Below are positions 1 to 9,712 of a stretch of 34,080 bases of DNA, in pieces (the stretch's first letter is position 1; each line of letters begins with the position of its first letter). The notes under the pieces are model-generated. The model was not told the origin of the DNA. It searched no databases and saw nothing but the letters and a program-made list of their open reading frames with translations. A program made the translations under genes and the position numbers. Origin of the DNA: Methylotenera sp. (lineage in GTDB: Bacteria > Pseudomonadota > Gammaproteobacteria > Burkholderiales > Methylophilaceae); assembly GCA_030682715.1 (NCBI GenBank), contig JAUXNQ010000049.1, forward strand, positions 1-34,080. Reading direction: 5' to 3'.

Positions 1-156
1 CTGTTTGCAAAGGCGGGCTATATTGGTACAGAAGGAAGAAAGGATGTGCTGAGACTGGCAGTTGCCATGCGCCAACGTCAGTGGTTTGAAGGGGTATGGG
101 ATAAGTCAAAGTCCTTCGACCTGCCCGTCACATTCAGCCCCGTTTTTATGCCTTGA
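1..156 (+). CDS. C-terminal end of an unrecognised protein (partial)
   Basis: An open frame enters from the window's left edge and stops with TGA at 154-156, giving the last 51 residues of a protein. The visible part holds the stretches GRKDVLRLAVAMRQRQWFEG and DLPVTFSPVFMP. I do not recognise the family. It does not resemble the C-terminus of the IS5-type transposase whose remnant starts only 24 bases downstream at 180. It may be a gene interrupted or bordered by that element, or another transposon's cargo. A terminator-like hairpin follows it at 162-192. The reading frame is clear, but coding status rests on only 51 codons. Confidence 0.4.
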   Translation: MFAKAGYIGTEGRKDVLRLAVAMRQRQWFEGVWDKSKSFDLPVTFSPVFMP

Positions 157-161
157 AAAAT

Positions 162-192
162 CCTAATGGAAAATCTGGGATTAGGCTTTTTT
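162..192 (+). terminator. Possible Rho-independent terminator after the left-edge gene
   Basis: A 6-bp stem (cctaat at 162-167 with attagg at 180-185) encloses a 12-base loop and is followed by a cTTTTTT run at 186-192. The position just after the stop codon at 156 fits a terminator. The right arm and T-run are already IS5-derived, because the same bases occur in the right IS5 copy. The hairpin may therefore have been created by the junction. The stem is short. Confidence 0.35.
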
Positions 193-310
193 ACGGCCAT
201 TTTTTTACAAGTCAATGGCGATTGGTAGTCTTCGTGCTACAGCGGTGCTTAAATATAACTCAGTTCAATCAATTGGAAATTGTTTGAACTGAGTTGTTCA
301 GGGGCGACTA
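180..310 (+). mobile_element. IS5-family 3' end remnant (left copy)
   Basis: These 131 bases match the reverse complement of 33194-33324 at 126 positions, and the last ~90 are identical. In frame they encode the tail of an IS5-type transposase (IRLFYGH at the start, NQLEIV then TGA at 285-287). The N-terminal and catalytic parts are missing, since the matching sequence stops abruptly at 180. An almost perfect hairpin lies at 257-295: a 12-bp outer stem, one T-T mismatch, a 5-bp inner stem and a GGA loop, overlapping the stop codon. The outer end reads caggggcga followed by ctaa, which would suit the YTAR-type 4-bp target of IS5 elements. The exact boundary is unresolved because both copies share gacta there. 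Confidence 0.75.
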
Positions 311-348
311 ATTACTTACAAAAACTAAACTGACCTTAGTGATAAGAA

Positions 349-1797
349 CTAAGCGCCTAGCTTTTTCTTCAACAAGTCATTCACTTGCGCAGGGTTGGCT
401 TTACCTTTTGAAGCTTTCATGGCTTGGCCGACTAAAGCATTAAATGCCTTTTCCTTACCTGCTTTAAACTCTTCTACCATTGCAGCATTCGCTGCCAACA
501 CTTCATCAATAATGGCTTCTATTGCACCTGTGTCAGACACTTGTTTTAAGCCTTTTGCGTCAATAATGGCATCAACCTCGCCCTCGCCATTCCACATCGC
601 TTCAAACACCTGTTTGGCAGCATTGTTTGAAATGGTGTTATCAGCAATACGTTTTAACAGGCTTGCTAAACTTACTGAATTCACAGGTGATTCCGCCAGT
701 GTTTTTTCTTCAGCATTCAGTTTTGCAGAAATAGCGCCCATCACCCAATTGGCAGCAGGTTTTGCATCTGCACCCGCATCTATCATTTCTACAAAATACT
801 GAGCTAGCTCACGGCTTGCTGTCAGGCTTGCGGCATCGTAGCTAGTTAAACCAAATTGCGTTTCAAACCTTAATTTCATAGCTTCTGGCAACTCAGGCAT
901 TTGCGCAGAAACTCGCGCTTTATCAGCTTCTGTAATGGCTAATGGCAATAGATCTGGATCTGGGAAGTAACGATAGTCGTTCGCCTCTTCTTTACTACGC
1001 ATCGCGCGCGTTTCACCTGTGTCTGGGTTAAATAGCACGGTCGCTTGCTGAATCGTACCGCCATCTTCTAAGGTTTCAATCTGCCAGCGTGTTTCGTATT
1101 CAATCGCTTGCTGCATAAATTTGAATGAGTTCAGGTTTTTAATTTCACGACGTGTGCCTAACTTTTCAGTGCCTTTTGGTCGCACTGATACGTTAACGTC
1201 GCATCTAAAACTACCTTCTTGCATATTGCCATCGCAAATACCAATCCATTGCACTAACTCATGCAGTTTTTTTGCATAAGCAGCAGCCTCAGCCGCTGAA
1301 CGCATGTCTGGCTCTGTCACAATCTCTAGCAACGGCGTACCTGCACGATTAAGGTCGATACCACTCATGCCTTCAACCGCACCATGTACAGATTTACCCG
1401 CATCTTCTTCTAAATGCGCACGTGTGATGTTAATCACTTTTTCATAGGCAGCATTTTTGCCAACGGCTGGCACTTGTATGGTCATAGCGCCTTTACCCAC
1501 TATAGGCAACTCATACTGGCTGATTTGGTAGCCTTTAGGTAAATCTGGATAAAAGTAATTCTTACGCGCAAACACAGAGCGCGGAGCAATTTCAGCGTTC
1601 ACCGCTAAACCAAACTTAATCGCGCAATTAACCGCTTCTTTATTCAGCACTGGCAGCACACCAGGCAATGCAATACTCACTTCGCAAGCCTGTGTATTCG
1701 GCTCTGCACCGTAAGTGGTTGAAGCACCTGAGAAAATTTTAGTATTTGTTCTTAGTTGGGTATGCGTTTCCAACCCAATCACGACTTCCCATTCCAT
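349..1797 (-). CDS. gatB: Asp-tRNA(Asn)/Glu-tRNA(Gln) amidotransferase subunit B
   Basis: GatB binds mischarged Asp-tRNAAsn or Glu-tRNAGln, phosphorylates the side-chain carboxylate with ATP and amidates it using ammonia delivered from GatA. The 482-residue length is normal. The N-terminus carries the family signature IGLETHTQL (about residues 7-15), then [19 protein letters not shown] and [14 protein letters not shown] of the GatB/GatE catalytic domain. The last ~150 residues form the helical YqeY-like tRNA-binding tail. The ATG at 1797 shares one base with the gatA stop (TAATG), indicating translational coupling as the last gene of gatC-gatA-gatB. A weak 6-bp hairpin (335-353) overlaps the stop codon; downstream lies only the IS5 remnant. 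Confidence 0.98.
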   Translation of the reverse strand: MEWEVVIGLETHTQLRTNTKIFSGASTTYGAEPNTQACEVSIALPGVLPVLNKEAVNCAIKFGLAVNAEIAPRSVFARKNYFYPDLPKGYQISQYELPIVGKGAMTIQVPAVGKNAAYEKVINITRAHLEEDAGKSVHGAVEGMSGIDLNRAGTPLLEIVTEPDMRSAAEAAAYAKKLHELVQWIGICDGNMQEGSFRCDVNVSVRPKGTEKLGTRREIKNLNSFKFMQQAIEYETRWQIETLEDGGTIQQATVLFNPDTGETRAMRSKEEANDYRYFPDPDLLPLAITEADKARVSAQMPELPEAMKLRFETQFGLTSYDAASLTASRELAQYFVEMIDAGADAKPAANWVMGAISAKLNAEEKTLAESPVNSVSLASLLKRIADNTISNNAAKQVFEAMWNGEGEVDAIIDAKGLKQVSDTGAIEAIIDEVLAANAAMVEEFKAGKEKAFNALVGQAMKASKGKANPAQVNDLLKKKLGA

Positions 1798-3296
1798 TAT
1801 GCGGTTCCTTCTGGCTTATCCAAGGTTGGTGCTTGAGCATGCCAATCTGTCACTTGTTGATACTGATGCGCAACGTTCAGCATACGCGCCTCATCAAAGT
1901 AATTACCAATAATCTGTAAGCCTACTGGCAATGGTTTACCATCTGCGCTTGTAGCAAAACCAGCAGGGACACTCATGCCAGGCAAGCCAGCCAAGTTGGT
2001 TGAGATGGTATAAATATCTTGCAGGTACATGGCAACAGGATCATCCACTTTCTCACCTGCTTTAAACGCAGTAGATGGTGCCGCAGGCCCCATAATCACA
2101 TCACATTTTTTGAAAGCTTCTTCAAAATCTTGCGCGATTAAACGGCGGATCTGCTGCGCTTTAAGGTAATAAGCATCGTAATAACCAGCACTTAAAACAT
2201 AAGTACCAATTAAAATACGGCGCTTAACTTCGGCACCAAAACCCTCAGCACGGCTCTTGCAGTACATATCCATCAAATCAGTATATTCTGATGCTCGGTG
2301 GCCATAACGCACACCGTCATAACGTGATAAATTGCTTGATGCTTCAGCAGGGGCTAGTACATAGTAGACTGGAATCGACAAGCTAGTATTTGGCAGTGAA
2401 ATTTCTACAATCTCAGCGCCCAATTTTTTGTATTCAGCAATCGCGTCTTCAATGACCTTTGCAACACCAGCATCCAAACCTTCTGCAAAAAATTCTTTCG
2501 GCAAGCCAACTCTTAAACCTTGTAACGGCTTATTTGGATTTGAATTGTAAAGCTCGCGGGTGTAATCTTCTTTGTCACGATTCAAACTGGTTGAGTCACG
2601 CTCATCAAAACCAGCCATCACATTCATCATCAACGCACAGTCTTCAGCAGACTTAGCCATCGGCCCTGCTTGATCTAAACTAGAGGCAAAAGCGATCATA
2701 CCGTAGCGTGAAACCACCCCATAAGTTGGTTTTAATCCAGTAAATCCACACAACGAAGCTGGCTGGCGAATTGACCCGCCAGTATCCGTACCAGTTGCAG
2801 CAGCACATAAGCGCGCCGCCACAGCCGCCGCACTACCGCCGCTACTACCACCAGGTACGCGGCTGAAATCCCACGGATTTTTCACACCGCCAAAGTAACT
2901 GGTTTCATTAGACGAGCCCATCGCAAACTCATCCATGTTAGTTTTACCCAAATTCACCGCACCGGCATTGTCAAACTGTGTAATCACATGTGCATCGTAT
3001 GGTGCGATAAAATTTTCCAACATCTTCGAACCACAAGTGGTTTTCCAGCCTTGTGCACAGAAAATATCTTTTTGCGCGATAGGAATCCCAGTCAACGGAG
3101 TTGCACTGCCTGCCGCGATACGCGCATCCGCGGCTTTGGCCTGAGCAAGCGTTCTATCATGGTCCAATGCAATGTAAGCATTGATCTCTGGGTTATACGC
3201 ATCAATTCGATTCAGAAAAGTTTGCGTCAGTTCTACGCTAGAAATTTCTTTATTAGCCAACATCTGGGCTAATGTTTTTAAGCTACTGTTGATCAT
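1797..3296 (-). CDS. gatA: Asp-tRNA(Asn)/Glu-tRNA(Gln) amidotransferase subunit A
   Basis: This is the glutaminase subunit of GatCAB, an amidase-signature enzyme that releases ammonia from glutamine and channels it to GatB. The protein has 499 residues, slightly longer than many GatA proteins (~485). The Ser-cisSer-Lys triad is visible: Lys76 in IPIAQKDIF, Ser151 in [11 protein letters not shown] and Ser175 in [11 protein letters not shown]. It sits 7 bases after gatC and overlaps gatB by one base. The set implies that Asn-tRNA and/or Gln-tRNA is made by transamidation; which one depends on whether asnS and glnS exist elsewhere in the genome. Confidence 0.98.
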   Translation of the reverse strand: MINSSLKTLAQMLANKEISSVELTQTFLNRIDAYNPEINAYIALDHDRTLAQAKAADARIAAGSATPLTGIPIAQKDIFCAQGWKTTCGSKMLENFIAPYDAHVITQFDNAGAVNLGKTNMDEFAMGSSNETSYFGGVKNPWDFSRVPGGSSGGSAAAVAARLCAAATGTDTGGSIRQPASLCGFTGLKPTYGVVSRYGMIAFASSLDQAGPMAKSAEDCALMMNVMAGFDERDSTSLNRDKEDYTRELYNSNPNKPLQGLRVGLPKEFFAEGLDAGVAKVIEDAIAEYKKLGAEIVEISLPNTSLSIPVYYVLAPAEASSNLSRYDGVRYGHRASEYTDLMDMYCKSRAEGFGAEVKRRILIGTYVLSAGYYDAYYLKAQQIRRLIAQDFEEAFKKCDVIMGPAAPSTAFKAGEKVDDPVAMYLQDIYTISTNLAGLPGMSVPAGFATSADGKPLPVGLQIIGNYFDEARMLNVAHQYQQVTDWHAQAPTLDKPEGTA

Positions 3297-3303
3297 ATTG
3301 CGA

Positions 3304-3618
3304 TTACTCGATTACTTTAGGAACAAGATAAAGACCGCCATCCACCGCACGCGCTTCGGAGCCGTTGCCAATTGCAGGCGAAATTTTTTGAAATGCCTCA
3401 CGCTGGTTGGTTTTGGTCACCACATCATCTCGTAACCGTTGCACCACATCTTGAGAATGCGACATCGGCACTATGCCATCGGTATTGACCGCTTGCATTT
3501 GCTCGATAAGGCCTAAGATGCCAGTCAATTTTGATAAGGTTGCAGCAGCATCGCTATCACTTACCTCAATACGGGCAAGATGCGCTATTTTTTTTATATC
3601 TTCTGTACTAAGTGCCAT
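3304..3618 (-). CDS. gatC: Asp-tRNA(Asn)/Glu-tRNA(Gln) amidotransferase subunit C
   Basis: GatC is the small subunit that wraps around and stabilises the GatA-GatB complex. From the ATG at 3618 the protein has 104 residues, close to the usual 95-100, and begins [20 protein letters not shown], the typical GatC N-terminus. An upstream TTG at 3693 would add 25 residues (rich in F, Y, R) with no family match; that TTG is itself part of a possible -35 box, so the ATG is preferred. It is the first gene of gatCAB and is divergent from mreB across a 292-base spacer. Confidence 0.95.
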   Translation of the reverse strand: MALSTEDIKKIAHLARIEVSDSDAAATLSKLTGILGLIEQMQAVNTDGIVPMSHSQDVVQRLRDDVVTKTNQREAFQKISPAIGNGSEARAVDGGLYLVPKVIE

Positions 3619-3663
3619 ACTTCTAACAGTCCGAAATGTATAGTTGAGTGGGTAGGTAAAGAA

Positions 3664-3693
3664 CCTATCTTTTTTTAATATTTTGTTTGTCAA
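3664..3693 (-). promoter_or_regulatory. Possible gatCAB promoter
   Basis: On the minus strand a perfect -35 TTGACA (3693-3688) is followed after 18 bases by a weak -10-like GATAGG (3669-3664), about 45 bases upstream of the gatC ATG. Position and -35 are good; the -10 matches poorly. This is inference only. Confidence 0.3.
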
Positions 3694-3756
3694 TTTAAGC
3701 AGTAAGCAAGTGGTGGGCAGCCATTACGCTAACGTCACTCTCTTAAAATTGTCCTT

Positions 3757-3792
3757 ATGCACCTTAATTTTCCAATGCATCTTAATTTTCAA
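3757..3792 (+). repeat. Two tandem 18-bp repeats upstream of mreB
   Basis: The units 3757-3774 and 3775-3792 (atgcaccttaattttcca and atgcatcttaattttcaa) agree at 16 of 18 positions. A degenerate partial copy, gtaccttaattgc, follows near 3826. They lie 119-154 bases before the mreB start, just upstream of an AT-rich stretch (tattataacc near 3804) that could be a -10 region. The spacing is close to two helical turns, which would suit side-by-side binding of a regulator. No known operator is recognised. Confidence 0.5.
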
Positions 3793-3817
3793 CAAGATAT
3801 ACGGTATTATAACCTGA

Positions 3818-4954
<1,137 letters not shown>

Positions 4955-5055
4955 CCAAAGACCCTCCCCCAAAGCCAAGCATGCTGAACATGTTCAATAC
5001 TAAATGTGACTGTGCACAAGCATATTTTGGCTTTTGGTTTAATTGAAATAATCAG

Positions 5056-5081
5056 GATAGGCCGTATTAACACGGCCTATC
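5056..5081 (+). other. Perfect 10-bp hairpin between mreB and mreC
   Basis: gataggccgt (5056-5065), loop attaac, acggcctatc (5072-5081) form a perfect stem in the 174-base mreB-mreC spacer. No T-run follows, so it is not a classical terminator. It could be an mRNA-processing or stability element that sets MreB levels above MreCD, which is inference, or a protein-binding palindrome. It ends 47 bases before the mreC start. Confidence 0.5.
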
Positions 5082-5128
5082 GCTTATCTACTAAGTAGCA
5101 CTAAAGTTTGGAATTAGAATAAACCATA

Positions 5129-6190
5129 ATGGCTGGCTATCATCAAAATCTGGATCAACAACAAGCCCCAGCTTTTTTTGCGCGTGGCCCCAGTCCTCTT
5201 GCCCGCCTAGCTTTTTTTTCCGCGCTGTCATTAGCGCTGATGGCAACAGATTCTCGATTGCAATATTTAAGCAGCCTACGCGAGCAACTAATGATTGTGT
5301 TACAGCCCTTGCAGCTTATTGCCAATGCGCCCTCCATGCTTTACGAATCAACAAATGAATATTTCTCTACGCACCACCGTTTACTCAGTGAAAATCAGCT
5401 ACTCAGAAAGCAAGCATTAGCTCAGGCAATTCCATTGCAAAAGATGAAAGCGCTAGAACTTGAAAATAGTAATTTGCGCCAATTACTAGACGCCAATCAA
5501 TCACTAGAAGAGTTTAGCCAGCTTGGAGAAATACTACACGTTGGCCGCGATCCTTTTACAAAAAAAATAATCGTCAATCGCGGGAGCGTTCATCATGTTA
5601 TGGATGGTGCGGCAGTCGTTGATGCAAAAGGTGTGATTGGCCAAGTGACTCGTACTTATCCTGTAAGTAGTGAAGTCACGCTAATTACTGACAAATCGCT
5701 TACTATTCCCATTCAAATAGAGCGCAATGGATTACGTGCTATTGCTTTTGGGCATGGTCGTGATAACACCTTAGACCTACCTTTCTTACCCGCAAATGTG
5801 GATATAAAACCAGGTGATAAGCTTATTACGTCTGGTATCGATGGTATTTATCCTAAAGGTCTTGCTGTAGCCACAGTGACAGACATTCAAACCACTCAAG
5901 ATTCTCCATTTGCGAGGATTGTTTGCGTGCCTACTGGGGGCATTGAAAATCATAAACAAGTGTTACTCGTTAGCATCTCACCACCAAGAAGTACTACTAG
6001 ACCAAGCATATCAAGTAAACAGAGCACATCAAGCCAGCAACCAGTCAATACTGGCGCCAATAACGCTAAACCGAAAGCAACAAGTTCTGGCGTAATGAAT
6101 GAATCAAATCAACTAAAAAAAATAACAAATGAAGTGCCAGCAGCAACAGTTGCTCCTAGCACCCCAAACAAACCTCATGCACAAGACTAA
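5129..6190 (+). CDS. mreC: Rod-shape-determining protein MreC
   Basis: MreC is the bitopic inner-membrane scaffold that links MreB to PBP2/RodA and activates PBP2. It has 353 residues: a short cytoplasmic N-terminus, one membrane segment at about 24-42, a coiled coil at about 75-120 and the periplasmic beta-domain region at about 130-282 (GRDPFTKKIIVNRG, AAVVDAKGVIGQV, PGDKLITSGIDGIYPKGL). Residues from about 284 form a Ser/Thr/Pro/Gln/Asn-rich, probably disordered tail of ~70 residues, longer than in short MreC proteins. Its last 14 bases overlap mreD, so the two are likely co-translated. Confidence 0.96.
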   Translation: MAGYHQNLDQQQAPAFFARGPSPLARLAFFSALSLALMATDSRLQYLSSLREQLMIVLQPLQLIANAPSMLYESTNEYFSTHHRLLSENQLLRKQALAQAIPLQKMKALELENSNLRQLLDANQSLEEFSQLGEILHVGRDPFTKKIIVNRGSVHHVMDGAAVVDAKGVIGQVTRTYPVSSEVTLITDKSLTIPIQIERNGLRAIAFGHGRDNTLDLPFLPANVDIKPGDKLITSGIDGIYPKGLAVATVTDIQTTQDSPFARIVCVPTGGIENHKQVLLVSISPPRSTTRPSISSKQSTSSQQPVNTGANNAKPKATSSGVMNESNQLKKITNEVPAATVAPSTPNKPHAQD

Positions 6191-6656
6191 GTTACAAACC
6201 ATCTACTTATCATTGTTAGTCGCATTCATATGTCTGCTACTACCTTGGTCAGGCTTTGCTCTTAAGTTGCGCCCAGACTTTGTACTGCTAGTGATTATTT
6301 TCTGGATACTTCGCGCCCCAAATAGATGCAATATTGGTACGGCTTGGTTTATAGGGTTATGGGTAGACTTAGCTACTGGCGGCGTCTTTGGGCAGCATGC
6401 ACTTGCTTATACGGTGACCACCTTTGTGGCAGTGATCTATCAGCGCCGTTTAGTATTATTTAGCAATTCACAGCAGTTAGTTTATGTATTATTACTACTC
6501 ATCATCTCACAACTGACTTTACTCACAGTCAAAACCTTTGAAGGCAATGAATCATTGGGCTGGGCTTATTTCTTACCTAGCATCACTGGTGTCATTTTAT
6601 GGCAAATTGCCGTTGCCCTCGGTTTAAACACCAGCAGACCTTCACGCAGCAAATGA
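6177..6656 (+). CDS. mreD: Rod-shape-determining membrane protein MreD
   Basis: MreD is a small polytopic inner-membrane partner of MreC in the elongasome. Starting at the ATG at 6177 (MHKTKLQTIYLSLL) it has 159 residues, the family norm, with about five hydrophobic segments and the typical LKLRPDFVLLVIIFW and GLWVDLATGGVFGQHALAY stretches. The open frame reaches 16 codons further upstream, but those residues (KCQQQQLLL...) lie inside the mreC tail and do not look membrane-like. It overlaps mreC by 14 bases and ends 7 bases before mrdA. Confidence 0.95.
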   Translation: MHKTKLQTIYLSLLVAFICLLLPWSGFALKLRPDFVLLVIIFWILRAPNRCNIGTAWFIGLWVDLATGGVFGQHALAYTVTTFVAVIYQRRLVLFSNSQQLVYVLLLLIISQLTLLTVKTFEGNESLGWAYFLPSITGVILWQIAVALGLNTSRPSRSK

Positions 6657-6663
6657 TGTAAGT

Positions 6664-8598
6664 ATGGTTGCTGAACTCAAAAATTATATTCATGAGCAAT
6701 ATTATTTTAGGCTCCGCCTAAGTGTCGCAGGTTTGCTTGTACTTAGCTTATTTGCATTGCTGGCGTCTCGCTTTTACTACCTGCAAATAGTACAGTACAA
6801 CCACTATCAAACATTAGCAGAAAACAATCGCATTTCACTTGTCCCCACTATTCCTAATCGTGGGTTGATTTTAGATAAAAACGGTGTTGTACTTGCACAC
6901 AACTTTTTTGTTTACACGCTAGAGATCACCCCCGCTAAAGTAAAAAATCTCGAAAATACAATTACTGAACTGGGACAGCTAATTGAAGTTAGCACATTAG
7001 ATAAAAAGCGTTTTAAAAAATTCAGAGAGCAAAGTCATAGCTTTGAAAGTGCACCAATACGTACCCACCTCAATGAAATTGAGGCTGCAAAATTTGCAGT
7101 TAACCATTACCGCTTTCCAGGGGTTGAGATTAAATCTCGACTGTTCAGACATTATCCGCTAGGCAAGCTTGGCTCGCATATGGTGGGCTACATCGGGCGC
7201 ATTAATGATAAAGATATTGAGAATCTTAAAGAAGATGGCGTTTACTCCAACTACAAAGGCTCAGACCACATCGGCAAAAGTGGCTTAGAGCAATTTTATG
7301 AGCAACAGTTACACGGCGTTACTGGCTTCCAGCAAGTTGAAATTGATGCTGATGGCCACGCAGTACGCGTGCTATCGAGCAACGCGCCAGTACCAGGTGA
7401 CAACCTGATTCTTTCCGCAGATAGTAAACTACAGGAAATCGCTGAAACCGCATTTGGCGAACGGCGTGGCGCCATGGTTGCGATTAATCCCAAAACAGGC
7501 GAAGTGTTAACTTATGTTAGTCAGCCAACGTTCAATCCCAACTTGTTTGTAGATGGTATTGATACTGAAAACTGGAAGCTGCTCAATGAGTCTTTAGATA
7601 AGCCATTAATTAATCGCCCACTTCGTGGCATTTACCCACCAGGCTCTACATTTAAACCTTTCGTGGCGCTGGCAGGGCTAGAAGCAGGAAAACGCAACCC
7701 GCCTTTTGCGATTCAGGATCTGGGATTTTTCATGCTGCCAGGCAGTCGCCATCGCTACCGCGACTGGAAACCCAGCGGCCACGGCATCGTTGATATGCAA
7801 AGAGCAATTACCATTTCTTGCGATACCTTTTTTTATGGCTTAGCCATGGAGCTAGGGATAGAAAGACTCACATCATTTGTACGCCATTTTGGATTTGGCA
7901 AAAGATCTGACATTGACATTAAAGGTGAAATCGAGGGCCTGCTACCTACGCCAGAATGGAAGATGCGCCGTTACAAGCAACCATGGTATCCAGGCGAAAC
8001 TGTCATTGTTGGCATTGGTCAAGGCTACACGCTCACTACACCACTACAATTAGCACAAGCCACTGCAATTTTGGCGAACAATGGTGTTGCGATGAAGCCT
8101 CATTTAGTCACTAAAATTCAAAATGGCTTAACAGGTAAGCAGGAATTTATCCCCAGTGTCGTACAAGACCGTATTGAACTAAATCCCGATAATATTGAGA
8201 TTGTAAAACGTGGCATGATAGATGTCACCTTACCAGGTGGCACCGCAGCCAGCGTGGGGGCTAATGCTGGTTATTCAATTGCTGCAAAAACGGGTACCGC
8301 TCAGGTCATCGGCATTAAGCAAAATGAAAAATACAACGAGCATGCCATTAATGAGCGCCATCGTGACCATGCTTTATTTATTGCCTTTGCGCCAGCCGAA
8401 GATCCAACGATCGCGCTTGCTGTGATTGTTGAAAACGGCGGACATGGCGGCTCAGCAGCAGGTCCTATTGCGAGAAAAGTCATGGATTATTACCTATTAG
8501 GAAAGCTGCCAGCTGTCGAACCTACTGTTGTGGCGAAACCACCACCTGCAAACGCTACGGGCACTGTGATACCAATTGAAGAAGAATTCCATGATTAG
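6664..8598 (+). CDS. mrdA: Penicillin-binding protein 2, peptidoglycan D,D-transpeptidase
   Basis: PBP2 crosslinks glycan strands made by RodA during elongation. The 644-residue protein has an N-terminal membrane anchor (about 19-40), the PBP dimerisation/pedestal region opening with PNRGLILDKNG, and a C-terminal transpeptidase. Active-site motifs are S328-T-F-K331 in PPGSTFKPF, S385-C-D387 in ISCDTFFYG (the SxD form seen in PBP2) and K542-T-G in AAKTGTAQ. It follows mreD by 7 bases and its end overlaps rodA by 8, so mreBCD-mrdA-rodA reads as one elongasome unit. Confidence 0.97.
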   Translation: MVAELKNYIHEQYYFRLRLSVAGLLVLSLFALLASRFYYLQIVQYNHYQTLAENNRISLVPTIPNRGLILDKNGVVLAHNFFVYTLEITPAKVKNLENTITELGQLIEVSTLDKKRFKKFREQSHSFESAPIRTHLNEIEAAKFAVNHYRFPGVEIKSRLFRHYPLGKLGSHMVGYIGRINDKDIENLKEDGVYSNYKGSDHIGKSGLEQFYEQQLHGVTGFQQVEIDADGHAVRVLSSNAPVPGDNLILSADSKLQEIAETAFGERRGAMVAINPKTGEVLTYVSQPTFNPNLFVDGIDTENWKLLNESLDKPLINRPLRGIYPPGSTFKPFVALAGLEAGKRNPPFAIQDLGFFMLPGSRHRYRDWKPSGHGIVDMQRAITISCDTFFYGLAMELGIERLTSFVRHFGFGKRSDIDIKGEIEGLLPTPEWKMRRYKQPWYPGETVIVGIGQGYTLTTPLQLAQATAILANNGVAMKPHLVTKIQNGLTGKQEFIPSVVQDRIELNPDNIEIVKRGMIDVTLPGGTAASVGANAGYSIAAKTGTAQVIGIKQNEKYNEHAINERHRDHALFIAFAPAEDPTIALAVIVENGGHGGSAAGPIARKVMDYYLLGKLPAVEPTVVAKPPPANATGTVIPIEEEFHD

Positions 8599-9685
8599 CA
8601 GAATCTTTCATTTTCTATTCAAACATTTCGACTCATTCTTAATGGCTTGCCTGTTTTTTGCGTTGTTATTAAGTTTATTTGTACTATACAGTGCATCAGG
8701 GCAAGATTTTTCTCGAATTTATGCGCAAGGCATTAACGTTACAGTTGCACTGGGGGTAATGTGGTTAGGTGCTAATATTTCGCCATTAAATTTGGAACGT
8801 GCAGCGCGCCCACTTTACGTCCTTGGTCTATTGTTACTGATTGGTGTCGCACTGTTTGGTACGATCAGCCATGGTGCACGCCGCTGGTTAAATCTAGGTT
8901 TCATGCAGATACAACCTTCGGAATTAATGAGAATTGCTGTACCGATGATGCTTGCTTGGTACTTTGCCAGCAGAGAAGGTAAACCTAGCGCCAGTAACTT
9001 TATTGTTGGTGGTGTGTTGCTGGCAATTCCAGTCGCGCTCATCATGAAGCAGCCTGACTTAGGCACCTCCTTGTTGATTGCGTCTTCTGGCTTCTATGTA
9101 TTATTTCTTGCTGGTTTAAGTTGGCGATTTTTGTTAGTAGCATCAGTATCACTACTCGCACTTATGCCTGTTTTTTGGACCTTACTACATGACTACCAAA
9201 GAAAACGTATTGAAATTCTGTTTGACCCAACCCAAGACCCCTTAGGCGCGGGTTACCACACGATTCAAGCGATTATTGCCATTGGATCAGGTGGCAGTGC
9301 GGGCAAAGGCTGGCTCAATGGCACACAAACACAACTCGACTTCTTACCTGAACGCACCACAGATTTTATCTTTGCTGTATTTAGTGAAGAGTTTGGCTTT
9401 TTGGGTAATATGTTACTACTTACTTTATTTAGTCTGATTATCGCGCGTGGATTAGTCATTGCATCCCAAGCGCAAAACACATTCTCTAGGCTATTAGCTG
9501 GTAGTATCACACTCAACTTTTTCTCATATGCGTTTGTGAACATGGGAATGGTAAGCGGTATATTACCTGTGGTTGGTGTACCATTGCCGTTGATTAGTTA
9601 TGGTGGCACCTCACTGGTGACACTCTACCTAGGTTTTGGCATACTCATGAGTATTCACACGCATAAAAAACTCGTTGCAACCTAG
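8591..9685 (+). CDS. rodA: SEDS peptidoglycan glycosyltransferase RodA
   Basis: RodA polymerises lipid II into glycan strands in partnership with PBP2. The chosen ATG at 8591 overlaps the mrdA stop (ATGATTAG) and follows a GAAGAAGAA ribosome-binding stretch, giving 364 residues; a TTG at 8576 would add five. The protein is a ~10-pass membrane protein with family motifs GARRWLNLGFMQIQPSEL, KQPDLGTSLL, and FLPERTTDFIFAVFSEEFG, which contains the conserved Asp of the SEDS active site. GVPLPLISYGGTS near the C-terminus is the SEDS signature. rlpA follows after 27 bases. Confidence 0.97.
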   Translation: MISRIFHFLFKHFDSFLMACLFFALLLSLFVLYSASGQDFSRIYAQGINVTVALGVMWLGANISPLNLERAARPLYVLGLLLLIGVALFGTISHGARRWLNLGFMQIQPSELMRIAVPMMLAWYFASREGKPSASNFIVGGVLLAIPVALIMKQPDLGTSLLIASSGFYVLFLAGLSWRFLLVASVSLLALMPVFWTLLHDYQRKRIEILFDPTQDPLGAGYHTIQAIIAIGSGGSAGKGWLNGTQTQLDFLPERTTDFIFAVFSEEFGFLGNMLLLTLFSLIIARGLVIASQAQNTFSRLLAGSITLNFFSYAFVNMGMVSGILPVVGVPLPLISYGGTSLVTLYLGFGILMSIHTHKKLVAT

Positions 9686-9712
9686 TTACTTGCATTGCAA
9701 AGGAGAAATTGA

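Noticed and set aside
3619-3693. N-terminal extension of gatC
   Set aside because: It starts with TTG within a -35-like box and adds residues not found in GatC; the ATG at 3618 gives the normal length.
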